Of a stretch of DNA of 64,000 nt, positions 25,550 to 34,078 are shown one piece after another. Source of the DNA: Mucilaginibacter gilvus (GTDB taxonomy: Bacteria; Bacteroidota; Bacteroidia; Sphingobacteriales; Sphingobacteriaceae). Each line of letters begins with the position of its first letter. Position 1 is the stretch's first letter. The notes below the pieces were generated by a model. The model saw only the letters and a list, made by a program, of their open reading frames with translations. It had not been told where the DNA came from and did no database searches. Location: contig NZ_SBIW01000007.1 of NCBI RefSeq assembly GCF_004054195.1, positions 372,001 through 436,000 of the forward strand, in the 5' to 3' direction. Made by a program: the position numbers and the translations under genes.

Positions 25550-25621
25550 GCTCCGGTAGGAGCATCGTGTTTATAGTATTCAATGAAAATCCTCCCCGGC
25601 TCCGGAGGTGCCACCTGTTAT
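25550..25621 (+). repeat. Dimeric palindromic element, copy 2 (plus orientation)
   Basis: Palindrome GCTCCGGTAGGAGC, then ATCGTGTTTATAG, about 21 bases, then palindrome GGCTCCGGAGGTGCC and ACCTGTTAT. Same architecture as copy 1 but inverted, so the two could also pair with each other (GGCACCTACGGAGCC at 25404 against 25598-25612, 14 of 15 bases). Confidence 0.6.
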
Positions 25622-25703
25622 CCGCTTTTCAAATGATTTTTATTTTATCACCACAAAATTGCTAATTATTTTAGTATTTCAAATTATATTTTCATATTTG
25701 TGA

Positions 25704-26888
25704 ATGGATGCTCAACGGCATATTGTACATATCGATCTCGACTCTTTCTTCGTATCCGTAGAGCGGAAATTCAACCCTTCGCTCATCGGCAAGGCAGTTA
25801 TCATTGGCGGCTCGGCAGACAGGGGCGTGGTGGCATCGTGCAGTTACGAGGCGCGTGCTTTTGGCGTACACAGTGCCATGCCCACAAGGCAGGCGCTTAA
25901 ACTTTGCCCGCATGCTATTGTGATCCACGGTACCCATGGGCGCTATAGCGACGCTTCAAGGCAGGTTACCGAGATCATTCATCGCTCTGTGCCATTGTAT
26001 CAGAAAACCTCGGTAGATGAGTTTTATATCGACCTGAGCGGTATGGAACGTTTCCACAACCCGTACCAACTGGCTACCGACTTGCGGCAACGGGTGATCA
26101 GCGAAACAGGGTTGCCTATTTCCTTCGGGATGGCATCGGGCCGTACGGTGGCTAAAATGGCTACCAACCAGGCAAAACCAAACGGACAGCTATGGATAAA
26201 AGCAGGAGAGGAGAAGGCTTTTTTAGCGCCTCTAAACATCCGCAAAATACCGGGACTGGGCGAGCATACCTGTCAAAAACTGTATCAATACGGTATCGAA
26301 AAAATCGGCGACCTGCAAAAGGTGAACATCAAGTTCCTGGAGGCGGTTTTCGGCAAAGCGGGCACTTACATCTACAATAAAGCCAACGGTATTGACGATG
26401 CCGAGATCGTTTCTCACACAGGCCGCAAATCCATCTCCACCGAAACCACTTTCCACAACGATGTGAAAGACATCCGCACGCTGGAAAACACCCTCGTAAG
26501 CATGACCGAAGAACTCGCCGGCAAGCTGCGCCGCGAAAACAAGGTAAGCAGTTGCCTCGCCATTAAAATACGCTATGCCAATTTCGAAACGCATACCCAA
26601 CAGCAGAAGATTCCGCTTACTGCTGCCGAGCACATCCTGATCCCAGGTATTAAAAATCTCCTCAAAAAAGCATGGAACCAGCACCGTCCCATACGGCTAA
26701 TAGGAGTTAGACTGAGCGACCTGTGTACCGGCAGCTACCAGATAAACTTGTTTGAGGATAATGAGGAACGAATCAGACTATACCAGGCCATGGATCATAT
26801 CAACTTCAGATACGGAGATAAAACCATTTGCAGGGCCGCGGGAATGGAGATTGGAGCAAGGACGTTTAATCCGTTTATAAAAGGCTAA
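25704..26888 (+). CDS. dinB: DNA polymerase IV (Y family)
   Basis: 394 residues. Catalytic acidic residues lie in HIDLDSFFVSVE (about 7-18) and SVDEFYIDLS (about 103-112). The steric-gate phenylalanine region, the helix-hairpin-helix thumb (NIRKIPGLGEHTCQKL) and the little-finger domain follow. Near the C-terminus QINLF is a beta-clamp binding motif. The enzyme copies across damaged bases with low fidelity. A near-consensus -7 box (CATATTTG, 25693-25700) ends three bases before the ATG. No other SOS gene is adjacent. Confidence 0.94.
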   Translation: MDAQRHIVHIDLDSFFVSVERKFNPSLIGKAVIIGGSADRGVVASCSYEARAFGVHSAMPTRQALKLCPHAIVIHGTHGRYSDASRQVTEIIHRSVPLYQKTSVDEFYIDLSGMERFHNPYQLATDLRQRVISETGLPISFGMASGRTVAKMATNQAKPNGQLWIKAGEEKAFLAPLNIRKIPGLGEHTCQKLYQYGIEKIGDLQKVNIKFLEAVFGKAGTYIYNKANGIDDAEIVSHTGRKSISTETTFHNDVKDIRTLENTLVSMTEELAGKLRRENKVSSCLAIKIRYANFETHTQQQKIPLTAAEHILIPGIKNLLKKAWNQHRPIRLIGVRLSDLCTGSYQINLFEDNEERIRLYQAMDHINFRYGDKTICRAAGMEIGARTFNPFIKG

Positions 26889-27007
26889 CCGGGACTAAGC
26901 GGATTTATGCGATTAGGGGATTTTGATTTGCATGATGCAGAGGATTCTCAAGCATGACAAACAGGATATATGTGATCTGCACATTTGAAATCTGCAAACC
27001 CGCATAT

Positions 27008-27526
27008 CTACATCAACTCTTTCCGCATCAGCAAATCGGTTTGTTCATCCTGGCCAAGCATAAATTTGTGGTTGCTGAATGCCTCGAAGCCATTGCTTTG
27101 GTAAAAACGGATGGCACCGGTATTGTGCTCCCATACGCCAAGCCAGAGGTATGTGCATTTGGCATCTAAGGCGGTTTGGATAGCAAAATCTATCAGTTGC
27201 TTGCCGATTTGCTGCCCCTGGTATTCTTTAGAAACGTAAATACGCTCCACTTCGAGGCCATCCGCGTCTTGAAATTCGGTTTGGGCGTTGTGATAGTTGA
27301 GTTTGATGTATCCGGAAGGTTCACCATCAATCATAGCGAAAAAGAAGTGCGAATCGGGGTTGGCCAATTGTTGATCAAAACTTTGCAGCGTGAATGCTTT
27401 GGAAGCAAATACTTCCATATCCGCAGGGTTGTTGAGGTGCGCGAAAGCATCGAAAAAAGTTCGGCGGCTTAACTCCAGCAGACGGACGGACAGATGGGGT
27501 GTTACTCTTTTTATGTCAACAGGCAT
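27008..27526 (-). CDS. GNAT-family N-acetyltransferase
   Basis: 172 residues. A GNAT domain with the acetyl-CoA loop VSKEYQGQQIGKQLI (about residues 95-110) and a C-terminal FYQSNGFEAFSNHKFMLG strand typical of the RimI/YjaB-like group. The substrate cannot be told from the sequence. It precedes the sigma-factor operon in the same direction with only 14 bases to the end of the membrane protein gene, so it may be the third gene of that operon (sigma factor, membrane protein, acetyltransferase). Confidence 0.85.
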   Translation of the reverse strand: MPVDIKRVTPHLSVRLLELSRRTFFDAFAHLNNPADMEVFASKAFTLQSFDQQLANPDSHFFFAMIDGEPSGYIKLNYHNAQTEFQDADGLEVERIYVSKEYQGQQIGKQLIDFAIQTALDAKCTYLWLGVWEHNTGAIRFYQSNGFEAFSNHKFMLGQDEQTDLLMRKELM

Positions 27527-27540
27527 CGCCTAAAAATGCG

Positions 27541-28131
27541 CTAATTAAATTGTTCCTGCAAGCGCACCAGGCGGTCTATCATCAGGTTCAGTTTCTCCTG
27601 TTCACTCGCAAATATGCGTCCTTTTAAATAAAAGGTACAAAACAATAACCATGCTGCGGTAAGCCCGTATGCGGCTAACTTAAATTGGGTGGAGGCGCTT
27701 TGCAGTACTTCAAAAAAGTACAGCGTTAGGCCTACGCTCAGCAGTAAAACATATAAATAATACATCCAGCCGTAAATAGTGGCACGGCTTCTCTGGTATT
27801 CTTTTAGGCTCTGTAAATAGGAGGAAGGATCGATGGTAAGGTCCTGTTTGTGAATAAGACGATAATCGCGTATCATCATCAGTACATAAATTACCATAGT
27901 TGATAGTATAACGGCTATGCCGGCATAGGTTACCCAGGAATGGAACACAAAAAAAAGCATCACCATTGAAATACCGAATAAGGCCAGCAACATGCCCGTA
28001 ATACTCCAAAAAAGGTTGCGCGTTAAGCTGCTCATCCCTTTTTTTACCTGTTTCAGCACTTCGTCTACCGCAACCGGCTCAAGTTTTGGCTGTCCCTGCC
28101 AAACCATCAATAAATGATCAAAGTCTTTCAT
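27541..28131 (-). CDS. Four-helix membrane protein partnered with an ECF sigma factor
   Basis: 196 residues, no named family. A cytoplasmic start of about 40 residues is followed by membrane helices at about 41-62, 66-86, 120-142 and 148-168, then a charged coiled tail. Its ATG lies inside the last codons of the sigma factor gene (14-base overlap), so the two are translationally coupled. That position is where anti-sigma factors are encoded, and the charged N-terminus could hold the sigma factor at the membrane. No zinc-binding HxxxCxxC is seen, so the anti-sigma role is inference. Confidence 0.8.
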   Translation of the reverse strand: MKDFDHLLMVWQGQPKLEPVAVDEVLKQVKKGMSSLTRNLFWSITGMLLALFGISMVMLFFVFHSWVTYAGIAVILSTMVIYVLMMIRDYRLIHKQDLTIDPSSYLQSLKEYQRSRATIYGWMYYLYVLLLSVGLTLYFFEVLQSASTQFKLAAYGLTAAWLLFCTFYLKGRIFASEQEKLNLMIDRLVRLQEQFN

Positions 28132-28618
28132 AATGGTTGTATAATTCGGTTAATTTTTGTTTAATACGATATATCTTCACTCTCAAATTCCCTTCTGATA
28201 TACCCGAAACATCTGCTATTTCGGGATACGGCACTTCATCAAGTACCAACGTTATTATTATTCTTTCCGATTCCTCCAGCTTAGATATACACTTGTACAG
28301 CAAAGCAACCTGTTCGTTCTTTTCAGAGAACTCCTCGCGTTTGTTTTCAGCCATTAGTGGGGTCAGCTCATCCTTAGCCTGCCGTTTTTCCGACCGCAGG
28401 TAGGTTAAGCACGTATTCACCGCTATGCGGTAGATCCAGGTTGATATCAGCGCCTGGTTACGAAACTTGTGTAAATTTTGCCAAACCTTTAAAAAGGTCT
28501 CCTGTAGCAGGTCGTTAGCGGCATCATCGTCACCAGTGTAACCATAGCACAAATGGAAAATTTTCTTTGAATTGGCTTCGTATACCTTCCGGAAAGCTTC
28601 TTCTTTATTATCGGCCAC
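28118..28618 (-). CDS. ECF-type RNA polymerase sigma factor
   Basis: 166 residues from a GTG start. Region 2 (FHLCYGYTGDDDAANDLLQETFLKVWQNL in pieces: DLLQETFLKVWQNL) and region 4 (a helix-turn-helix near EVPYPEIADVSGISEGNLRV) are clear, with the short linker typical of group 4 sigma factors. It would direct RNA polymerase to a small regulon, probably a stress or envelope response. It is coupled to a membrane protein downstream. The signal is unknown. Confidence 0.9.
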   Translation of the reverse strand: MADNKEEAFRKVYEANSKKIFHLCYGYTGDDDAANDLLQETFLKVWQNLHKFRNQALISTWIYRIAVNTCLTYLRSEKRQAKDELTPLMAENKREEFSEKNEQVALLYKCISKLEESERIIITLVLDEVPYPEIADVSGISEGNLRVKIYRIKQKLTELYNHYERL

Positions 28619-28670
28619 TTGTTAATAGTTTAGTAGTTTTTGAAAGTTTGACGAAGGTAGGGGGTAAATG

Positions 28671-29198
28671 TTACAACAGGTAACTTTTTTTATTTATCCA
28701 GGTGAGTTTAGCTTCGGCGTTATCAAGCAGGGCGTTATAATCCTGGCTGTAATCAAACTGCAGGTCCTCGTGCAGCTTACCAATTAAGCCTTTTACTTTC
28801 TCCAGTTGCCGGGTGAATATCAGGCGGATAGGCTTGTAAGATGTTTGGCGGATAACATATTGCAGGTAGTTTTGGCAAAAGTTTAGCAATAGCTCAATCT
28901 CGGCCGGTTTTGTGCCGATGAATTTGGTATACTTTGTCAGCATTTTTAATATTTTGCGCAGCCCCTTGGCTGTAAAATAGCTTTGTGCGGGCAGTTGGCT
29001 AAACATAAAACCTGCTTCGGCTTTAATGCTTTCTATAAAATCATGCTCGTTATTCGCCTCGAAGAGGAGGTAAGCCAGCAATTCTTTATTTTCCTTTTTA
29101 TAGCGTACCAGCCGCAAGGCCAGTTCGGCAAGCTGCTCTTGCGGCAAGTGCTGCAACTCTTTTTTTATTTGTTGTAATCCGTAGGTGGTTATGCTCAT
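28671..29198 (-). CDS. Conserved-looking protein of unknown function, 175 residues
   Basis: I start at the ATG at 29198 (MSITTYGLQQIKKEL); the longer open frame runs into the divergent symporter promoter. The protein is helical, lysine- and leucine-rich, with no signal peptide, membrane helix or recognised motif. The N-terminal part (LAELALRLVRYKKENKELLAYLLFE in pieces) suggests a helical bundle. It reads away from the symporter gene. I do not recognise the family. Confidence 0.65.
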   Translation of the reverse strand: MSITTYGLQQIKKELQHLPQEQLAELALRLVRYKKENKELLAYLLFEANNEHDFIESIKAEAGFMFSQLPAQSYFTAKGLRKILKMLTKYTKFIGTKPAEIELLLNFCQNYLQYVIRQTSYKPIRLIFTRQLEKVKGLIGKLHEDLQFDYSQDYNALLDNAEAKLTWINKKSYLL

Positions 29199-29255
29199 AT
29201 TAAACTTTCTGCAACATAGTAAATTTTGTAGTTTAGCGGCACTGATCGTAACCAA

Positions 29256-30668
29256 ATGCAAAAAAACAAACTCACCTTGTATATTTTTATAGCGCTTGTA
29301 CTGGGTGTTATAGCCGGCTATATATACAATGCTACGGTAATAAATGCCATTAACACCAAAATGAGTGTTGCCGAAGCGCAGATAAAAACCATAGACCTGC
29401 AAATAGCAGCTGCCAAAGATACCACAACCGCCGATTTTAAGGCCCTTAAAACACAACGCACAGCGCAGGCAAAAGTTCGCAAGGAAAGTGATACTGCACG
29501 CGAGGATAAGCTGGTTGGCTTTACCGTGCTGAGTGACATCTTCCTGAGGCTTATAAAAATGATAGTAGCGCCGCTTGTATTTACCACGCTGGTGGTAGGG
29601 GTAGCCAAGGTCGGCGATATTAAATCGGTAGGGCGTATTGGCGGTAAAACGCTGCTTTGGTTTTTGAGCGCAACGCTGGTATCCTTACTGCTGGGCATGG
29701 TGCTGGTTAACTTTTTTAAGCCAGGCGAGGCGATGCATTTGCCATTACCGGATGCCAACCTGAGCACAGGTATCCAAAAAACAGCGCTTTCGCTGCGCGA
29801 TTTCATCGGCCACGTTTTCCCGAAAAGTTTTATTGAGGCTATGGCCAATAACGAGATATTGCAGATCGTAGTGTTCTCGCTGTTCTTCGGCGTAGCAACC
29901 GCAGCCATTGGCGAACCGGGCCTTATCGTGATAAAAGCTTTAGACGCTATTGCCCATGTGATATTAAAAATAACCGGCTATGTAATGCAACTGGCTCCAT
30001 TAGCCGTATTTGGCGCTATAACAGCTATTATTGCCAAACAAGGTTTAGGCATCCTATCCACCTATGCCATATTTATAGGCGAGTTTTATTTTTCACTGCT
30101 GATATTATGGACAGTAATTGTGCTGGCAGGTTTTGCGGTATTGCAGAAGCGCGCGTTTAATTTGGTTGGTAGGATCAAAGATGCCATGCTTATCGCGTTC
30201 AGTACCTCAACCAGTGAAGCGGCTTATCCCAAAGTATTATTAGAATTAGAGCGTTTTGGCTGTAATAACAAGATAGTGAGCTTTGTACTGCCATTGGGCT
30301 ATTCCTTTAACCTGGATGGCTCTATGATGTACATGACCTTCGCATCGTTGTTTTTGGCGCAATCGTATGGTATTCACCTTAGCTTTAGTCAGCAATTATC
30401 TATGTTGCTGGTGCTGATGCTTACCAGTAAGGGTATTGCGGGCGTACCGCGCGCGTCGCTGGTGGTTATCGCGGGTACAATATCTTTGTTTAATATCCCT
30501 GAAGCCGGCCTTGCTTTGCTGATCGGTATAGATCCTTTATTAGACATGGGACGCTCTGCGACAAACGTATTGGGTAACGCTATGGCGACTGCCGTGGTAA
30601 GCAAATGGGAGAACGAGCTGAACCCTGCACAGATAATAGATGAAAATAATTCGGATTTAGATTTGTAA
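29256..30668 (+). CDS. Dicarboxylate/amino acid:cation symporter (DAACS) with coiled-coil insert
   Basis: 470 residues. Transport signatures of the glutamate/dicarboxylate carrier family are present: AFSTSTSEAAYPKVL (serine-rich hairpin) and YSFNLDGSMMYM (matching NMDGT), with eight or so membrane segments. Between the first and second helices (about residues 30-85) lies a charged heptad-like stretch absent from short family members. It imports C4-dicarboxylates, glutamate or aspartate with Na+ or H+ at the inner membrane. Preceding bases show a weak A+T-rich promoter. The substrate is uncertain. Confidence 0.9.
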   Translation: MQKNKLTLYIFIALVLGVIAGYIYNATVINAINTKMSVAEAQIKTIDLQIAAAKDTTTADFKALKTQRTAQAKVRKESDTAREDKLVGFTVLSDIFLRLIKMIVAPLVFTTLVVGVAKVGDIKSVGRIGGKTLLWFLSATLVSLLLGMVLVNFFKPGEAMHLPLPDANLSTGIQKTALSLRDFIGHVFPKSFIEAMANNEILQIVVFSLFFGVATAAIGEPGLIVIKALDAIAHVILKITGYVMQLAPLAVFGAITAIIAKQGLGILSTYAIFIGEFYFSLLILWTVIVLAGFAVLQKRAFNLVGRIKDAMLIAFSTSTSEAAYPKVLLELERFGCNNKIVSFVLPLGYSFNLDGSMMYMTFASLFLAQSYGIHLSFSQQLSMLLVLMLTSKGIAGVPRASLVVIAGTISLFNIPEAGLALLIGIDPLLDMGRSATNVLGNAMATAVVSKWENELNPAQIIDENNSDLDL

Positions 30669-30707
30669 TGCCGAATTTTGCCGCCCATACGTAATTCACT
30701 AATTAAC

Positions 30708-31208
30708 ATGAGCGCTCTTAAATCTAAAAAAATATTCCTTATCCTTAGTATTGTTGTGCCTTTTTTACTGTACTGCTTTTATTACTACGGCATGATGGTG
30801 AAAAACGCTCCTTATAAATTCTCGGAGTTTCAGTCTATGCAGTTTGAGTTTGGTTACAAAGACCGCCTGTTAAATAAATACGATTCTAAAACCGGCGACT
30901 ACCAGTATCTAACCCGCAAAGATTCGTTAGTGAAGATGAATATGCGCCTAACTAATGACGACCTGCTATACCTGCACCGCAAAGCCGCCGAACTGGGTTT
31001 CTGGGATTTCCCGGCGAATGAGTTAAGTGAGGACAGCACAGCGCATGTGCCACGCTATATCATAACCTTCACTTACAAGCGTAAAACCAAGCGTATTGTG
31101 TTTGATGGTGATTATAGCGGCCCCGAAAAACTGGTAGATGCCAACCAGCGCCTGATAAAAGAGATCCAAAGCAGGTTGGGCGATGCCGAACAGCGATTGA
31201 AAAAATAA
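30708..31208 (+). CDS. Membrane-anchored protein of unknown function
   Basis: 166 residues from the ATG at 30708 (MSALKSKKIF). One N-terminal membrane helix (about residues 9-27) is followed by a soluble domain of about 135 residues with alternating charge and a GFWDFPANEL segment. No lipobox. No family recognised. It follows the symporter by 39 bases and may share its transcript. Confidence 0.65.
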   Translation: MSALKSKKIFLILSIVVPFLLYCFYYYGMMVKNAPYKFSEFQSMQFEFGYKDRLLNKYDSKTGDYQYLTRKDSLVKMNMRLTNDDLLYLHRKAAELGFWDFPANELSEDSTAHVPRYIITFTYKRKTKRIVFDGDYSGPEKLVDANQRLIKEIQSRLGDAEQRLKK

Positions 31209-31248
31209 TGAACACGAATTTCACGAATGAGGCGAATTTCACGAATTT
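31208..31248 (+). repeat. CACGAATTTCACGAAT repeat
   Basis: ATGAACACGAATTTCACGAA, then TGAGGCGAATTTCACGAATTT: the core ACGAATTTCACGAAT occurs here, at 40387-40425 and, weakened, at 11046-11076. Non-coding, between genes each time. Confidence 0.65.
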
Positions 31249-31258
31249 GTTTTCGCTA

Positions 31259-31289
31259 TTGCTTTTTATATTTATAAGCACTATATTTG
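31259..31289 (+). promoter_or_regulatory. Promoter of rplU-rpmA
   Basis: TATATTTG (31282-31289) is a perfect -7 box with TTG (31259-31261) 20 bases upstream. The predicted leader before rplU is about 27 bases. Confidence 0.7.
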
Positions 31290-31322
31290 CACCTCAAAAT
31301 TTAAAACAATAATTAATCAACA

Positions 31323-31631
31323 ATGTACGCAATAGTAAGTATAGCCGGGCAACAATTTAAAGTTGCGAAAGACCAGCAGATCTTTGTACACCGTTTACAA
31401 GGAGATGAAGGCGCTAATATTGAATTTGACAATGTGTTGTTAGCAGAAAACGAAGGCAGCTTTAAGTTAGGTTCAGACCTGGCAGGCGCTAAAGTATCGG
31501 CTAAGATCGTGTCTCATTTAAAAGGTGACAAAGTAATTATCTTCAAAAAGAAAAGAAGAAAAGGTTACCAGAAGAAAAATGGCCACCGCCAACAATTTAC
31601 CAAGATAGAGATCACCGGTATCACATTATAA
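31323..31631 (+). CDS. rplU: Ribosomal protein bL21
   Basis: 102 residues, normal for bL21: MYAIVSIAGQQFKVAKDQ at the start and the RRKGYQKKNGHRQQFTKIEI signature at the end. It binds 23S rRNA in the large subunit. It is co-transcribed with rpmA 51 bases downstream, the usual bacterial pair. Confidence 0.97.
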   Translation: MYAIVSIAGQQFKVAKDQQIFVHRLQGDEGANIEFDNVLLAENEGSFKLGSDLAGAKVSAKIVSHLKGDKVIIFKKKRRKGYQKKNGHRQQFTKIEITGITL

Positions 31632-31682
31632 TTAAATTTTAAACCGCCCCGACTTTGTTGGGACACAAAAAGAAATTAAGAA

Positions 31683-32117
31683 ATGGCACACAAAAAAGGG
31701 GCCGGTAGTTCAAGAAACGGCCGCGAATCACATAGCAAGCGTTTAGGTATCAAAATTTTTGGTGGCCAGCCTGCAATTGCTGGTAACATCATCGTTCGTC
31801 AGCGTGGTACCAAGCACAACCCGGGTTTAAACGTAGGTATTGGTAAAGACCATACTCTGTTTGCTTTAATTGCAGGCAATGTAGTATTTAAAAAGAAAGC
31901 AGATAACCGTTCATACGTTTCTGTTATTCCTTTTGAAGTTGCACCTGTAGCTGAAGATGCAGCACCTGCACCTACTGTTAAAGCAGAAGCTAAAGCGGTA
32001 AAAGTTGCTGCACCTGTTGCAGAAGTTGAAGTTGCTGAAGAAGCACCTAAAGCTAAAAAAGCACCTAAAGCTAAAAAAGAAGAAGCTGCTGATACCGAAG
32101 AAGCCGCTGCTGAATAA
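31683..32117 (+). CDS. rpmA: Ribosomal protein bL27 with a long Ala/Lys/Glu tail
   Basis: 144 residues against about 85 in most bacteria. Residues 1-85 are a complete bL27, beginning [16 protein letters not shown] without the cleaved leader found in Firmicutes. The last 59 residues are low-complexity ([11 protein letters not shown], then [13 protein letters not shown]) with no stop between, so it is an in-frame extension. bL27 reaches the peptidyl-transferase centre through its N-terminus; the tail would lie on the ribosome surface. It is followed by a strong terminator. Confidence 0.95.
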   Translation: MAHKKGAGSSRNGRESHSKRLGIKIFGGQPAIAGNIIVRQRGTKHNPGLNVGIGKDHTLFALIAGNVVFKKKADNRSYVSVIPFEVAPVAEDAAPAPTVKAEAKAVKVAAPVAEVEVAEEAPKAKKAPKAKKEEAADTEEAAAE

Positions 32118-32170
32118 TTAGCAACATGATAAATAGAAAAGCCCTGTATCGAAAGATACGGGGCTTTTTG
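32109..32170 (+). repeat. rpmA 3' end plus terminator, direct repeat copy 1
   Basis: This 62-base segment begins with the last codons of rpmA (GCTGAATAA) and ends after the terminator. A nearly identical 66-base copy is at 33585-33650. Confidence 0.8.
32137..32170 (+). terminator. Rho-independent terminator of rplU-rpmA
   Basis: AAAAGCCCTGTATC, loop GAAA, GATACGGGGCTTTTT: a stem of about 13 pairs with one G-T pair and a T-run. Confidence 0.88.
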
Positions 32171-32218
32171 TTGAGGCAATTTGTTGATTAGTATTTTTTT
32201 GCCGAACTTAAAGGCCAC

Positions 32219-33004
32219 ATGCTGTACAAAGAATACCTGCCTCATCCACGGTTGCGCAAATACATAGAATGCTACTGGAAGTTTGTAATAGCGCCAAGTG
32301 CCCATAACAGCAGTAACGAGCCCTTGAGCCACGTATTCCCACCGGATGGCAGCTGTACTTTATTATTCCTCAATATGGCCTCGTTTCATCACAAAGGGGT
32401 GGTGTTTGTAGGGCCTACAACAATTATTAAAGAAATACCCCTGTTTGCAAACTCCATTACTGCAGGCGTGCGTTTAAAGCCAGGCTGCTCTCCATGGCTT
32501 AATAAGGTGGATGTAGGCACTATAATAAACAACGCTATACAATATCAACCTTACGACATTAACGAATGGCAACAAGATTTTTTGCAACAACTGAGTTTAG
32601 ATTTTGACGAGCCTCAAGTGTTAGATAAAATCTTACTTAAAATAGAGGCCGAAAATAAGTTTGAACCGGATGACCGCGTGCTAAAAGCCGTCGACTTTAT
32701 CATCGCCGGAAATGGGCAAGTTACGTTGCCGGAGATTGCCGCCGCGAGTTGTGTGAGTCCGCGCCAGTTACAACGTTTATTTACAACACAAACTGGTATC
32801 AGTATAAAACAATTTTGCCAGTTAAGACGCCTGCGTAAAGCTATTATAGACCTGCATGTGCAGCACCGTACTTACCCCGAAATGGTGACCGACCGCGGCT
32901 TCGCCGACCAGGCGCATTATTATAAATCTTTTAAAAAGGTTGCCGGGTACGACATTCGCAAATTTATAGGTTACATTGGCCAGATAGAACACATTATGGT
33001 TTAG
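32219..33004 (+). CDS. AraC-family transcriptional regulator
   Basis: 261 residues. The C-terminal third is an AraC-type double helix-turn-helix (about 155-250: [20 protein letters not shown]-like, then [19 protein letters not shown]). The N-terminal 130 residues ([20 protein letters not shown]) form the DUF6597-type domain found in many Bacteroidota and actinobacterial AraC proteins. The ligand is unknown. The next gene, a small secreted protein, follows after 63 bases in the same direction and may be its target. Both lie between two copies of the rpmA terminator. Confidence 0.88.
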   Translation: MLYKEYLPHPRLRKYIECYWKFVIAPSAHNSSNEPLSHVFPPDGSCTLLFLNMASFHHKGVVFVGPTTIIKEIPLFANSITAGVRLKPGCSPWLNKVDVGTIINNAIQYQPYDINEWQQDFLQQLSLDFDEPQVLDKILLKIEAENKFEPDDRVLKAVDFIIAGNGQVTLPEIAAASCVSPRQLQRLFTTQTGISIKQFCQLRRLRKAIIDLHVQHRTYPEMVTDRGFADQAHYYKSFKKVAGYDIRKFIGYIGQIEHIMV

Positions 33005-33067
33005 TAAAATGTCGTAATTGTACAATACATTTCGGCATTGGGTAAATATTTTTGAAGAAAAAAAAAT

Positions 33068-33574
33068 ATGACAAAATTTTCAACCTTAACCGCTGCGCTG
33101 CTTTTAATATCAGTAGCCTGCTTTTCGCAATCAACAGAAACCGACGCTACCGCAAAAAAAGAGGTAAGCAAACTTGCATTCATCGCCGGTAAATGGGCTG
33201 GCAAAGGCTGGATGATGATGCAGAGTGGAAGAGAAAGCTTCGACCAAACCGAAAACGTACAAATGAAACTGGATAGCACTATTGTGCTGATAGAGGGGTT
33301 AGGCAAAGCAAACGGGAAGGTGATACACAACGCGCTGGCCATGATCACATCAAACAAAGACGGCGGTTACACTTTTCGTTCTTACCTGGCAACAGGCCGT
33401 GAGGGACAGTTTAAAGCCGAGCTTATCGGCAGTAAATTACACTGGTACCCAGCCGAAAACATGCGCTACATTATAGAACTGAACGACAAAGGCCAATGGT
33501 TTGAAACCGGCGAAATGAACCGCGACGGCAAATGGTTTAAATTCTTTGAAATGACGCTGGATAAGGTGAAGTAA
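33068..33574 (+). CDS. Small secreted beta-rich protein (lipocalin-like, DUF1579-like)
   Basis: 168 residues. A signal peptide (about 1-20, ending ACFSQ) is followed by a single domain opening with LAFIAGKWAGKGW, which resembles the start of DUF1579/lipocalin-like barrels, and repeated beta-strand patterns. No catalytic motif is seen. It lies downstream of the AraC-type gene. The family assignment is tentative. Confidence 0.7.
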   Translation: MTKFSTLTAALLLISVACFSQSTETDATAKKEVSKLAFIAGKWAGKGWMMMQSGRESFDQTENVQMKLDSTIVLIEGLGKANGKVIHNALAMITSNKDGGYTFRSYLATGREGQFKAELIGSKLHWYPAENMRYIIELNDKGQWFETGEMNRDGKWFKFFEMTLDKVK

Positions 33575-33584
33575 ATAAGAAGAT

Positions 33585-33650
33585 GCTGAATAATTTTAGC
33601 AACATGATAATATCGAAAAGCCCTGTATCGAAAGATGCGGGGCTTTTTTG
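33585..33650 (+). repeat. rpmA-end terminator, direct repeat copy 2
   Basis: Repeats 32109-32170 including the GCTGAATAAT that encodes the end of L27, although here it lies after a different gene. Differences are small insertions and one base in the stem (GATGCG for GATACG). Functions as a terminator here too. Confidence 0.8.
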
Positions 33651-33681
33651 TGTTACTGTTTGTAGTAAAGGTCTTTATATC

Positions 33682-34068
33682 CTATTCTTCAGAAGCCGTC
33701 ATTAAGCAACTTACAGCCGATGAGTACTTACTTCTAACAGGTTTTCCCTTATTATAACCAGTGGTCCACTTAACACTTTTTATCTGTTTTAAAAATTGCG
33801 AAGCTATATCTTTATTGCCTCTTATGATACGCTCATGCGTGATCGTTCCATTTTTTTCGACAACGAATTCTACTGCTATTCTGGTGTCAAAGCTGGAAGG
33901 AATGGGTTTCGGTACTCTAATTTTTTTTAAGAAGTCTATCGATAACTTGTTTTCTGCACCGGGGTATTCAGGTGGAATTTCTGTGTAACTGTAGATAATA
34001 GTGTCAGGCTTAGATTGCGCCTTCAAAATCACAGGAAGTAACAGTAAACAAAAAAACACATTCCTCAT
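33682..34068 (-). CDS. Small secreted TonB C-terminal-domain protein
   Basis: 128 residues from the ATG at 34068 (MRNVFFCLLLLPVILKAQ), which gives a clean signal peptide; a longer frame upstream runs into the M1 peptidase gene region. Residues about 35-120 resemble a TonB C-terminal domain (IPPEYPGAENKLSIDFLKKI, then VEFVVEKNGTITHERIIRG). It has no membrane anchor or proline-rich spacer, so it is not a standard energy transducer. It follows the M1 peptidase by ten bases on the same strand. Its role is unknown. Confidence 0.75.
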   Translation of the reverse strand: MRNVFFCLLLLPVILKAQSKPDTIIYSYTEIPPEYPGAENKLSIDFLKKIRVPKPIPSSFDTRIAVEFVVEKNGTITHERIIRGNKDIASQFLKQIKSVKWTTGYNKGKPVRSKYSSAVSCLMTASEE

Positions 34069-34078
34069 TATAATATCT

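Larger units (their letters stand above)
25376..25703. other. 328-base intergenic region before dinB
   Basis: It is dominated by two dimeric palindromic elements in opposite orientation (25401-25466 and 25550-25621), followed by an A+T-rich dinB promoter region. No gene is seen. No LexA box could be recognised. Confidence 0.6.
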
